This document shows, in pieces, positions 7,666 to 15,016 of a DNA stretch of 16,442 bases. Numbering within the stretch: position 1 is the stretch's first letter; each line of letters opens with the position of its first letter. Both the position numbers and the translations under genes were made by a program. The DNA is from Bacillota bacterium (lineage in GTDB: Bacteria > Bacillota > Clostridia > Tissierellales > Peptoniphilaceae): contig JAEZYW010000032.1 in assembly GCA_023418835.1 (NCBI GenBank), forward strand, positions 1 through 16,442, written 5' to 3'. Under the pieces are notes generated by a model, which did not search any database, was not told where the DNA came from, and saw nothing but the letters and a program-made list of their open reading frames with translations.

Positions 7666-8181
7666 ATGTATATTAATATTTCAGATTTCATTTCAAATGA
7701 AAGTGAATTAGTTTATGAAGATTCAGGAACCTTTGAACTTAAAAGTATTGATACCAGTTTGGACTTTGTTGGAGAAGCGGATTTTGACGTTTTAATAAGC
7801 AAAGTTGATAAAGAACTGGTAATAAACTTGGATATCGATTATGAGTATAGAAAGCCTTGTGATCGTTGTTTAAAAGAAGTAATCAATACAGATTATGTTG
7901 AATACAGTGGTAAGTTAATGAATCGCGTTGATGAAGATGCAGAATTTGATTTAGATTCTGATATCGTCTTAATGGAACAAAACAAAATAAACATTTGCGA
8001 CTTGGTAAATGAACTTGTTATTCTATCAATTCCCATGAAAAATCTTTGTGAAGAAGAATGCTTAGGGATTTGTCCAATTTGTGGCAAAGATTTGAACAAA
8101 GAAAAATGCGACTGTGAAACAGAAAGTGGCGATTTGCGATTTTCTGTATTAAAAGATTTACAAATCGATGAGGAGGTGTAG
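7666..8181 (+). CDS. yceD: YceD/DUF177 family protein
   Basis: This is a 171-residue member of the DUF177 family, found next to rpmF in most bacteria. The family is linked to 23S rRNA accumulation in E. coli and plants, but its exact action is unsettled. Nine cysteines stand out: the pair PCDRC (65, 68), Cys111 and a C-terminal cluster (128, 132, 136, 139, 148, 150) that looks like a zinc-binding knuckle. The closing LRFSVLKDL motif is typical. I chose ATG 7666, preceded by AGAAGGGGA. The TTG at 7648 sits at the predicted transcription start and cannot have a ribosome site. rpmF follows after 3 bases. Confidence 0.9.
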   Translation: MYINISDFISNESELVYEDSGTFELKSIDTSLDFVGEADFDVLISKVDKELVINLDIDYEYRKPCDRCLKEVINTDYVEYSGKLMNRVDEDAEFDLDSDIVLMEQNKINICDLVNELVILSIPMKNLCEEECLGICPICGKDLNKEKCDCETESGDLRFSVLKDLQIDEEV

Positions 8182-8184
8182 GAA

Positions 8185-8364
8185 ATGGCTGTACCAAAAA
8201 GAAAAACATCCAAACAAAGAAAGAATAAAAGAAGAGCTTCATCTTATAGATTGAACAAACCTACTGTAACTACATGTCCTAATTGCTCAGAACCAAGACT
8301 GCCACACAGAGTGTGCAGGGCATGCGGATATTATGATGGAAAACAAATAATTGAAGAAGCTTAA
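8185..8364 (+). CDS. rpmF: 50S ribosomal protein L32
   Basis: This is a 59-residue large-subunit protein. The N-terminus MAVPKRKTSKQRKNKRR is the basic, rRNA-binding tail shared by all L32 proteins. The middle and C-terminus form a zinc ribbon with Cys31, Cys34, Cys44 and Cys47, so this is the zinc-containing (C+) form. A strong GGAGG (8172-8176) inside the end of yceD lies 8 bases before the ATG, so the two genes are probably translated together. A clear terminator follows directly after the stop. Confidence 0.97.
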   Translation: MAVPKRKTSKQRKNKRRASSYRLNKPTVTTCPNCSEPRLPHRVCRACGYYDGKQIIEEA

Positions 8365-8368
8365 TATT

Positions 8369-8404
8369 AATGATTGCTGGATACCGGCAATCATTTTTAT
8401 TTTA
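8369..8404 (+). terminator. Rho-independent terminator after rpmF
   Basis: An 11-bp stem (8370-8380 pairing with 8384-8394, with one U-G pair) closes a 3-base ATA loop and runs into TTTTTATTTTAT. It separates the yceD-rpmF transcript from the plsX operon. Read-through may be partial. Confidence 0.85.
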
Positions 8405-8406
8405 TC

Positions 8407-8435
8407 TTGCATTTTTACAAAGCTTCATATATTAT
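8407..8435 (+). promoter_or_regulatory. Predicted promoter of plsX operon
   Basis: TTGCAT (8407-8412) and TATTAT (8430-8435) are 17 bases apart, placed just after the rpmF terminator and ahead of plsX. I did not see a convincing FapR-type operator palindrome here, and no fapR gene precedes plsX. Confidence 0.55.
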
Positions 8436-8457
8436 AACTTAGAAAAGGGAGGTAATT

Positions 8458-9450
8458 ATGAGGATAATTTACGATGCAATGGGTGGGGATTACGCACCTT
8501 TAGAAATAATAAAAGGTGCTATTTTAGCAAAAAAAGAATTAAACATTCAGCCAATCTTTTCTGGCAATAGGGAAATAATCAAAGGTGTTCTTTCAGAACT
8601 TGAGGAAAACTCTGATGATTATGTAATTTTAGATGCAAAAAGTGTGATTGAAAATGATGAAGAACCTGTAATTGCACTTAGAAAGAAGAAAGATTCTTCC
8701 TTAGTTGTTGGACTCAATCACTTAGTGGAAAATAAAGCTGACGGATTGATTTCAGCAGGTAGTACAGGAGCTTTGTTGGCAGGGGGACTTTTCATAGTCA
8801 AAAGAATTGAAGGAGTGGAAAGAACTCCAATTGCTACTCTTTTGCCTACAAAAACCAAACCTTTTTTACTAGTTGACACTGGGGCAAATGTAGATACTAC
8901 ACCAGAACTTTTAAATCAATTTGCAATAATGGGTAGTATATATACAGAAAAAGCATTGAATATTGAAAATCCAAGTGTTGGACTTTTAAACATAGGTAAA
9001 GAAGAAGGTAAAGGAAATAATTTGTATAAAAAGGCCTATGAACTGCTATCTACTAATTCTAAAATTAATTTTGTTGGAAATGTTGAACCTAGAGAGTTAC
9101 CTTATGGTGTTGTAGACATTGTAATCGCTGATGGATTTGATGGAAACATATTTTTAAAATCCTATGAAGGTACTGCTTTTATGATAATGGAACTATTAAA
9201 AGAGAATTTAGCAAAAATAGATGATCCTGAATTAGCAGGAAAAATGAAAGAAATGATATATGGAACCTTCTCTCGCTTTCAATATTCCAACTTAGGGGGA
9301 GCGCCTCTACTTGGATTAAATAAGCCTCTTTTCAAGGCCCATGGAATTTCTGATGCAGCTGCAATACTAGGAGCATCTAAACAAATTAAAAACTTCGTAG
9401 ATAACAGCGTAATTACTACTATGATAAATGAATTAAAGGAGTTAAAGTGA
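8458..9450 (+). CDS. plsX: Phosphate acyltransferase PlsX
   Basis: PlsX makes acyl phosphate from acyl-ACP, the first step of the PlsX/PlsY route to phosphatidic acid. It works at the inner face of the membrane. The 330-residue protein shows DAMGGDYAP (6-14), SAGSTGALLAGG (99-110), VGLLNIGKEEGKGN (174-187), the DGFDGN motif (225-230) and the C-terminal GGAPLLGLN typical of the family. AGGGAGG lies 5 bases before the ATG. The acpP gene for its acyl carrier substrate begins one base after the stop codon. In Bacillus fabD and fabG lie between plsX and acpP; here they are absent. Confidence 0.96.
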   Translation: MRIIYDAMGGDYAPLEIIKGAILAKKELNIQPIFSGNREIIKGVLSELEENSDDYVILDAKSVIENDEEPVIALRKKKDSSLVVGLNHLVENKADGLISAGSTGALLAGGLFIVKRIEGVERTPIATLLPTKTKPFLLVDTGANVDTTPELLNQFAIMGSIYTEKALNIENPSVGLLNIGKEEGKGNNLYKKAYELLSTNSKINFVGNVEPRELPYGVVDIVIADGFDGNIFLKSYEGTAFMIMELLKENLAKIDDPELAGKMKEMIYGTFSRFQYSNLGGAPLLGLNKPLFKAHGISDAAAILGASKQIKNFVDNSVITTMINELKELK

Positions 9451-9451
9451 A

Positions 9452-9673
9452 ATGAAAGAAAAAGTATTAGAGTTAATTAGTGAGCAATTTAACATCCCAG
9501 TTGAAGAAATCGATGAAGATACGTCATTTAGTGACGATTTAAACGCAGATTCTATACAGTTAATGGAACTGCTTATGAACATTGAAGATGAATTTGATGT
9601 GGAACTAAACGAAGAAGATATCATTTCCATAGAAACAATAGGGGATGTCATTGACTACATCGACAGCTTATAA
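9452..9673 (+). CDS. acpP: Acyl carrier protein
   Basis: This is a small acidic four-helix carrier (73 residues) that holds growing acyl chains on a phosphopantetheine arm at Ser34. The attachment motif reads NADSIQLMEL, where most housekeeping ACPs have GADSLD. The serine and flanking hydrophobics are kept, so it should still be modified. AAAGGAG lies 10 bases before the ATG. The gene is one base after plsX and overlaps the 5' end of rnc. Most likely it is the general ACP of fatty-acid synthesis, but the deviating motif and the lack of fab genes nearby leave a specialised role possible. Confidence 0.9.
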   Translation: MKEKVLELISEQFNIPVEEIDEDTSFSDDLNADSIQLMELLMNIEDEFDVELNEEDIISIETIGDVIDYIDSL

Positions 9674-10397
9674 TATAAAGAAGTATAAGGATAATTTAAA
9701 CATTCATATTAAAAACGTTATGAACTATGGGTTTAAGGATATAAACCTATGTGTTGAAGCCTTGACCCATAGTTCTTTAAAAAACGAGCCTGAACACATT
9801 AATGAAACAGACAATGAAAAATTAGAGTTTATCGGAGACGCAGTTTTAGATTTGATTGTCTCTAATTTTTTATTATCTAAAATTAAATATTCTCACACTG
9901 AGGGAGAACTTACAGTTAACAGGGCAAAAATTGTAAAAGAAAAATCCCTTTATGAATTTGCCAAATATATTTCTTTGGATAAATATATCAGGGTTTCAAC
10001 CTCGGCTTATAAAATGAAGATCCACAAAAATGAAGGAGTATTATCAGATGCTTTTGAAGCTCTTGTTGGAGCGATATTTTTAGATTCAAATTTTGAAACA
10101 GTTCATGAAATAATTTTGGAAGTTTTCTCTCAAAAATTTTTAGACACTCTAATTGGGGAGCAATATAATTATAAGGGAATATTAAATGAACACGTCTCTA
10201 AGAACAAATTAGAATATCCTAGATACGAAATCATCGAAATCACTGGTCCAGATCATCAAAGAATTTATACTAGCCAAATAAGTATAGAAGGTAAGATTTT
10301 AGCAACTGGTAAGGGAAATTCTATAAAAAAATCCGAGCAAGAAGCTGCTAGAATTGCCATTGAAGTCTTAGGAGTAATTTGTGATGAGCAAAATTAA
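9651..10397 (+). CDS. rnc: Ribonuclease III
   Basis: RNase III is a dimeric endonuclease that cuts double-stranded RNA and processes rRNA precursors and mRNAs. In the 250-residue frame counted from ATG 9645 the signature NEKLEFIGDAVL is at 57-68, catalytic acids are Glu61, Asp65, Asp135 and Glu138, and the double-stranded RNA-binding domain runs from about 176 to 245. The start is uncertain. ATG 9645 abuts GGGG with no spacing. TTG 9651 (chosen) sits 6 bases after GGGG 9641-9644. ATG 9720 has no ribosome site and would remove the N-terminal helix. Either early start overlaps acpP by 23-29 bases. The stop overlaps the radical SAM gene. An inverted repeat lies in its early codons. Confidence 0.93.
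   Translation: MTTSTAYNIKKYKDNLNIHIKNVMNYGFKDINLCVEALTHSSLKNEPEHINETDNEKLEFIGDAVLDLIVSNFLLSKIKYSHTEGELTVNRAKIVKEKSLYEFAKYISLDKYIRVSTSAYKMKIHKNEGVLSDAFEALVGAIFLDSNFETVHEIILEVFSQKFLDTLIGEQYNYKGILNEHVSKNKLEYPRYEIIEITGPDHQRIYTSQISIEGKILATGKGNSIKKSEQEAARIAIEVLGVICDEQN
9722..9775 (+). repeat. Inverted repeat in the 5' coding region of rnc
   Basis: GAACTATGGGT (9722-9732) is perfectly complementary to ACCCATAGTTC (9765-9775). The stem can be extended by a U-G pair (9733/9764) and, after one bulged base, by AAGG (9735-9738) with CCTT (9760-9763), leaving a 21-base loop. A shorter competing hairpin (GGTTTA 9730-9735 with TAAACC 9742-9747) is also possible. The RNA form could be a substrate of RNase III itself. 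Confidence 0.7.
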
Positions 10398-11469
10398 TAT
10401 AATACCAATTTTCGTGCCACATTTGGGTTGTCCCAATGACTGCGTATTTTGTAATCAAAAGCGAATCACAGGAGTTGAAACTTTTTCAAAAGAAGACATA
10501 GACAATAAATTAAAATTTTACCTTAACCTCTTTGAAGATTCCAATAAGGATGTAGAAATAGCCTTTTTTGGAGGAAGTTTTACGGCAATTGATAAAAAAT
10601 TGCAATGTGAATTACTAGAAAAAGCTCAAAGAGAAAAGAATTTGGGAAAAATCCAGAGAATTAGAATCTCCACTAGACCTGATTGCATAGATGAGGAAAT
10701 CCTAGAATATTTGAAAGAGTATTCTGTAGATATTATTGAATTGGGAGTTCAAAGTTTAGATGAAGATGTGCTTTGTAAGTCAAAGAGGGGACATTCTAAA
10801 GAGATTGTTTTTAAGGCATCAAAACTAATCAAAGATTGGGGATTTACTTTGGGGCTTCAACAAATGGTTGGTTTGCCAGGGGATAATGAAGACAAAAGTA
10901 TTAAAACGAGTTTACAGATTATATCAATGGAACCGGATTTTGTAAGAATTTATCCCACTTTAGTAATAAAAAATACGGAACTAGAGAGTCTATATTTAAA
11001 TAAATTATATGCACCATTGGAATTAAATGAAGCGGTTTCTATAGTAACAAAATTAATGCTTTTATACGATTACTATAATATAAAAATAATTAGGATAGGA
11101 CTTCAGTCAACTGAAGATTTGCAATTTGGAAAAGATGTAATCGCAGGTCCCTTACATGATGCTTTTAGAGAATTATGTGAATCAGAAAAACTGTATTTAA
11201 TTTTAAAATCTACAGGTTTGACTTATCAAAATTCAATTACAATAAAAGCACGGGGAAGAAATATCTCTTTATTGGCAGGACAAAAGGGAATTAATAAGGA
11301 AAAATTGAAAGATCTTTTTAAAGTTGATAATATTAGCTTAAAAGCAGACAAAAACTTAAATGAAGACGAGATTCTTATTGAGAATTCAAAAGGATCAGAC
11401 GTCATTAAAATAAAAAAAGAAATTAATAAAATTGTAAAAGGTTGGAATAATGTATTTAAAGAGCATTGA
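10384..11469 (+). CDS. Elp3-like radical SAM protein without acetyltransferase domain
   Basis: This is a radical SAM enzyme of 361 residues. The iron-sulfur motif is GCPNDCVFCNQ with Cys16, Cys20 and Cys23, followed by FFGGSF (61-66), ISTRPD (95-100), ELGVQSLDEDVL (119-130) and GLQQMVGLPGD (157-167). RIYPTLVIKNTELE (188-201) and the AGPLHDAFREL stretch near 254-264 resemble the Elp3 family, which modifies wobble uridines in tRNA. It lacks the C-terminal GNAT acetyltransferase domain of true Elp3, so its reaction is unknown. AGGAG (10370-10374) serves ATG 10384; GTG 10381 is an alternative. It overlaps rnc by 14 bases and smc by 20 bases. A gene of this type between rnc and smc recurs in Clostridia, as far as I recall. 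Confidence 0.85.
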   Translation: MSKINIIPIFVPHLGCPNDCVFCNQKRITGVETFSKEDIDNKLKFYLNLFEDSNKDVEIAFFGGSFTAIDKKLQCELLEKAQREKNLGKIQRIRISTRPDCIDEEILEYLKEYSVDIIELGVQSLDEDVLCKSKRGHSKEIVFKASKLIKDWGFTLGLQQMVGLPGDNEDKSIKTSLQIISMEPDFVRIYPTLVIKNTELESLYLNKLYAPLELNEAVSIVTKLMLLYDYYNIKIIRIGLQSTEDLQFGKDVIAGPLHDAFRELCESEKLYLILKSTGLTYQNSITIKARGRNISLLAGQKGINKEKLKDLFKVDNISLKADKNLNEDEILIENSKGSDVIKIKKEINKIVKGWNNVFKEH

Positions 11470-14400
11470 ATTATACGGATTTAAATCCTTTGCCGATAGA
11501 ACAAAAATTGAATTAAATGATAATATTACATGTGTTGTCGGACCCAATGGCAGCGGTAAAAGCAATATCACTGATGCCATTAGGTGGACCCTTGGAGAGC
11601 AAAGCTATTCTGCTTTAAGGGGAGCTAAGATGCTAGACATAATATTTTCTGGAACCAGTTCTAGAAGAGCTTTAGGTATGGCAGAAGTTATTTTGACTTT
11701 TGACAATAGTACTAATTTTTTGGATATGGATTATAGTGAAGTAGAAGTCAAAAGAAAGCTTTATAAAAATGGAGATAGTGAATACTATATAAATAACTCT
11801 CCCTGTCGTCTAAAGGATATTAGAGAATTATTTATGGATACTGGTATTGGTAGGGATGGGTATTCTATTATTTCTCAAGGGAAAATTGACGAAATTTTAA
11901 GCAGTAAACCAATTGAAAGGCGTGTTATTTTTGAAGAAGCTTCTGGTATAAGTAAATATAAATCTCAAAAAAACGAGGTTGAAAGAAAGTTAAAGAGAAC
12001 TAATGAAAATTTAGTTAGAATTTCTGATTTGCTCGTGGAGATTAAAAGCCAGAGGGATATTTTAAAAGAAGAAGCAAAGGTTGCTCAAAAATATAACGAT
12101 CTTTACAAAGAGGTTAAAGATGCAGAGATATCAAAATCATATGAAGAAATACTCAATTTGACACAATCAGATAAGGATTTAAAAATCCAATATGATGCTT
12201 TAGAAAAAGAAAAGTCCCAAGTCTCTGAAGAAATTTTAAAACTCAGTAATGATTATGAGAAAATCAAAGCTAAATTAGATGATATCGACCTGGAAATTAC
12301 CAAGCTCCAGGGGGAAAATATTGAAAACATTAGAAAAGAAAAAGACTTAACTAATAAAATTGACATTAATAAAGAGAAAATTGAAAGCCGAAAAGATGAT
12401 ATCAAAGATTTAGAAGTTAGAATTGAAATAAAAGAAGAGGAAATTAGTAAAAGAAAAATAGAGTTAGAAGAAAGTAAAATTGAGATTAAAAAATATAATG
12501 TAGAAAAAACAACTTATGAAGAGCTTCTAAGTGAAAACAATGATAGCATAAGCTATTTAAATGGAAGATTAGTTGATTTAGAAGAAAAAAGTTCAACAAT
12601 CAATAATAAAATTCTAGAAAGTGACGAACAATTTTCCAAAAATCAAGTAAGAAAGGATACTTTGCTACTGTTAAATGAGGAAAGGGAAGAGACTTTAAAA
12701 AGGTTGAGAACCCAATTTGAAAGATTAGAAAACAATAGCAAAGAAGTTTTAGATTCACTAACTAACATCTCAAATAAAATAAAAGAATTAGAATGTGAAA
12801 TTTTAGAAACTTCAGAATTAATATCAAATGAAGAGATAGTAAAAGAAGATATTAAAAATAAAATCTCTGATATTGAAAATAATAGAAGAAAACAAATTGA
12901 GCTTATAAATGGAAAATCTGCCAGATTAAGCATTTTAATAAATATGGAAGAGTCCTATGAAGGCTATAATAGATCAATTAGAGATTTCTTTAGATTAATA
13001 AAAAAGCGAAGTCTCAACATACCAGAATTACACGACACTGTGGCAAATTTAATTAAGGTTAATGAGGAATACGAAAAAGCTATAACTACAGCTTTAGGTG
13101 GCAACACGCAAAACTTAGTAGTTGATACCTTTTCTTCAGCTCAAAATATTATAGAATTTTTAAAGAAAGAAAAACTTGGCAGAATAACCTTCTTGCCCTT
13201 GGATAATATAAAAAATTATAAGAAAAAACCTCAGATTAATCAGCCTGGATTTATAAACTACGCTTCTAATTTAATAAAATATGAGGATAAATATAAAGAA
13301 ATTTTTGAGTTTTTATTGGGAAATATAGCAGTTGTAGATAATTTAGACAATGGCAAGAAAATCGCCAACTCTACAGACAGATCTCTTAGAATTGTAACCC
13401 TAGATGGGGATGTAATAAATCCTGGAGGTTCTGTAAGTGGGGGATATTTCAACGCATCTGGAAATATTTTCAATAGAAAAAATGAATTATCTAGATTAAA
13501 AAAAGAAATTGACGAACATAAGAAAAATATATCCCAATTAGAAAGGGATTTATCGGAAGTTAGCGAACTTTTAATTGATAATGAAGGCACAATAAGAGAC
13601 CTTAATGAAAAGATCTCAAACTTTAACGAAAATATTAATAAATTGCGCTCCAGAGAAATGGAGTTAAAATTAAGTAACGATAATAACAAGAACAACATTA
13701 GTGAATATGAAAATCAAGTTTTTACATTAAAAAAACAAATTAAAGAAACCTTAGAAATAATTAATTCTTTAGATCAAAATAACGAAAGTATCCAAGAGAA
13801 TTCTAAACATTTAATTAAAGATCTAGAGTCAGTTAAGAATGATATCCTTTTATTAGAAGGAGATAAAGAAAAACTAAGGGAAACTTTGACTATGAACAAC
13901 TTAAATCTAGCAAATATAGACTCTGAAATAGGATTTGTTAATAAGACAATTCAGAGATTAGAAGAAGAGCTTGCAAAAGATAATAATGAAATATTAAATC
14001 TTAAAGCTAATAAAGAAAAATATGCCGAAGAAGTCAATAGCTTAATTTTTGAAAACTCAAACATAGAGAAAACTCTAGAAGATTTAATAAGTATAAACGA
14101 AAGCTACGGTTCTAATAATAAAAAATTGGCAGACAGTAGAAGGATTATAATGGATAGCTATAATACAATTTCTACAGAAATAAACGACAATAAAGGAAAA
14201 GTTTTGGATTTAGAAAAGGAAATATACTTTATTTCTTCCAAACTTGAAAATAGTCAGATTAAAGTGGAAAGTCTAATATCGGACATTCAAGAAAGCTATT
14301 ATTTCACTATGGAGCCGGATATAATAATTTTAGAAGATTACAAAACTAAAATTACTAAATCTTCAATAAAGAAATTAAAACAAGAAATAAGTAATCTTGG

Positions 14401-15016
14401 AACTGTTAATTTAAGTTCTATTAGCGGGTATAAAGAAGCTGAGGAAAGATATACTTTTACTAAGGACCAACACGAAGACTTAATTGAAACTGAAAAATCT
14501 CTTAAAAATTTACTAAGGGAAATTGAAATTACCATGGAGGAAAAATTTACAGAGTCCTTTAAAGAAATAAATAACAACTTTAATAGAATCTTTAAGTTTT
14601 TATTCAATGGTGGAAATGCAGAGCTGGCATTAGAAGAACGAGAGAGTTTTGAAGAATCAGGAGTAGAAATAATTGCTCAACTTCCAGGTAAGAAAAGACA
14701 ACTTCTAGACGCTATGTCTGGTGGAGAAAGGTCTTTGACTACAGTTGCATTGTTATTTGCATTATTGGAAACTAGACCCGCGCCTTTTTGCCTATTAGAT
14801 GAGGTAGATGCTGCGTTAGATGAGTCAAACATAAAAAGATTTCTGTCTTATTTAAAGAATTTGTCTAATATACAATTTGCAATAATAACTCATAGGAAAA
14901 CTACAATGACGGCAGCAGATTATTTGTACGGAGTGACTATGGAAGAACCAGGAGTAAGTAAAGTTATATCATTAAAATTTAAAGAGAGGGAAGAAGAAAA
15001 TGTTCAAATGGCTTAA
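11450..15016 (+). CDS. smc: Chromosome segregation protein SMC
   Basis: SMC is the ATPase core of the bacterial condensin SMC-ScpA-ScpB, which organises and separates chromosomes. The 1188-residue protein has the family layout. The N-terminal head carries Walker A GPNGSGKSN (31-39). A long coiled coil spans about 170-500. The hinge (about 500-675) includes GGNTQNLVVD and ends in the glycine-rich GGSVSGGYF. The returning coiled coil runs to about 1010. The C-terminal head carries the signature MSGGERSL (Ser1090) and Walker B CLLDEVDAALD (Asp1117, Glu1118). AAAGG lies 8 bases before the ATG, inside the preceding gene, and the end overlaps ftsY by 17 bases. scpA and scpB are not in the window. 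Confidence 0.97.
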   Translation: MYLKSIELYGFKSFADRTKIELNDNITCVVGPNGSGKSNITDAIRWTLGEQSYSALRGAKMLDIIFSGTSSRRALGMAEVILTFDNSTNFLDMDYSEVEVKRKLYKNGDSEYYINNSPCRLKDIRELFMDTGIGRDGYSIISQGKIDEILSSKPIERRVIFEEASGISKYKSQKNEVERKLKRTNENLVRISDLLVEIKSQRDILKEEAKVAQKYNDLYKEVKDAEISKSYEEILNLTQSDKDLKIQYDALEKEKSQVSEEILKLSNDYEKIKAKLDDIDLEITKLQGENIENIRKEKDLTNKIDINKEKIESRKDDIKDLEVRIEIKEEEISKRKIELEESKIEIKKYNVEKTTYEELLSENNDSISYLNGRLVDLEEKSSTINNKILESDEQFSKNQVRKDTLLLLNEEREETLKRLRTQFERLENNSKEVLDSLTNISNKIKELECEILETSELISNEEIVKEDIKNKISDIENNRRKQIELINGKSARLSILINMEESYEGYNRSIRDFFRLIKKRSLNIPELHDTVANLIKVNEEYEKAITTALGGNTQNLVVDTFSSAQNIIEFLKKEKLGRITFLPLDNIKNYKKKPQINQPGFINYASNLIKYEDKYKEIFEFLLGNIAVVDNLDNGKKIANSTDRSLRIVTLDGDVINPGGSVSGGYFNASGNIFNRKNELSRLKKEIDEHKKNISQLERDLSEVSELLIDNEGTIRDLNEKISNFNENINKLRSREMELKLSNDNNKNNISEYENQVFTLKKQIKETLEIINSLDQNNESIQENSKHLIKDLESVKNDILLLEGDKEKLRETLTMNNLNLANIDSEIGFVNKTIQRLEEELAKDNNEILNLKANKEKYAEEVNSLIFENSNIEKTLEDLISINESYGSNNKKLADSRRIIMDSYNTISTEINDNKGKVLDLEKEIYFISSKLENSQIKVESLISDIQESYYFTMEPDIIILEDYKTKITKSSIKKLKQEISNLGTVNLSSISGYKEAEERYTFTKDQHEDLIETEKSLKNLLREIEITMEEKFTESFKEINNNFNRIFKFLFNGGNAELALEERESFEESGVEIIAQLPGKKRQLLDAMSGGERSLTTVALLFALLETRPAPFCLLDEVDAALDESNIKRFLSYLKNLSNIQFAIITHRKTTMTAADYLYGVTMEEPGVSKVISLKFKEREEENVQMA

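Noticed and set aside
8370..8570. 66-codon plus-strand open frame across the rpmF-plsX gap
   Set aside because: It starts inside the rpmF terminator, overlaps the promoter and plsX in another frame, and lacks a ribosome site.
13258..13698. 146-codon minus-strand open frame inside smc
   Set aside because: It is a shadow of the hinge and coiled-coil codons; its Leu/Ser/Phe-rich composition is the expected reverse reading of Lys/Glu/Asn-rich DNA.
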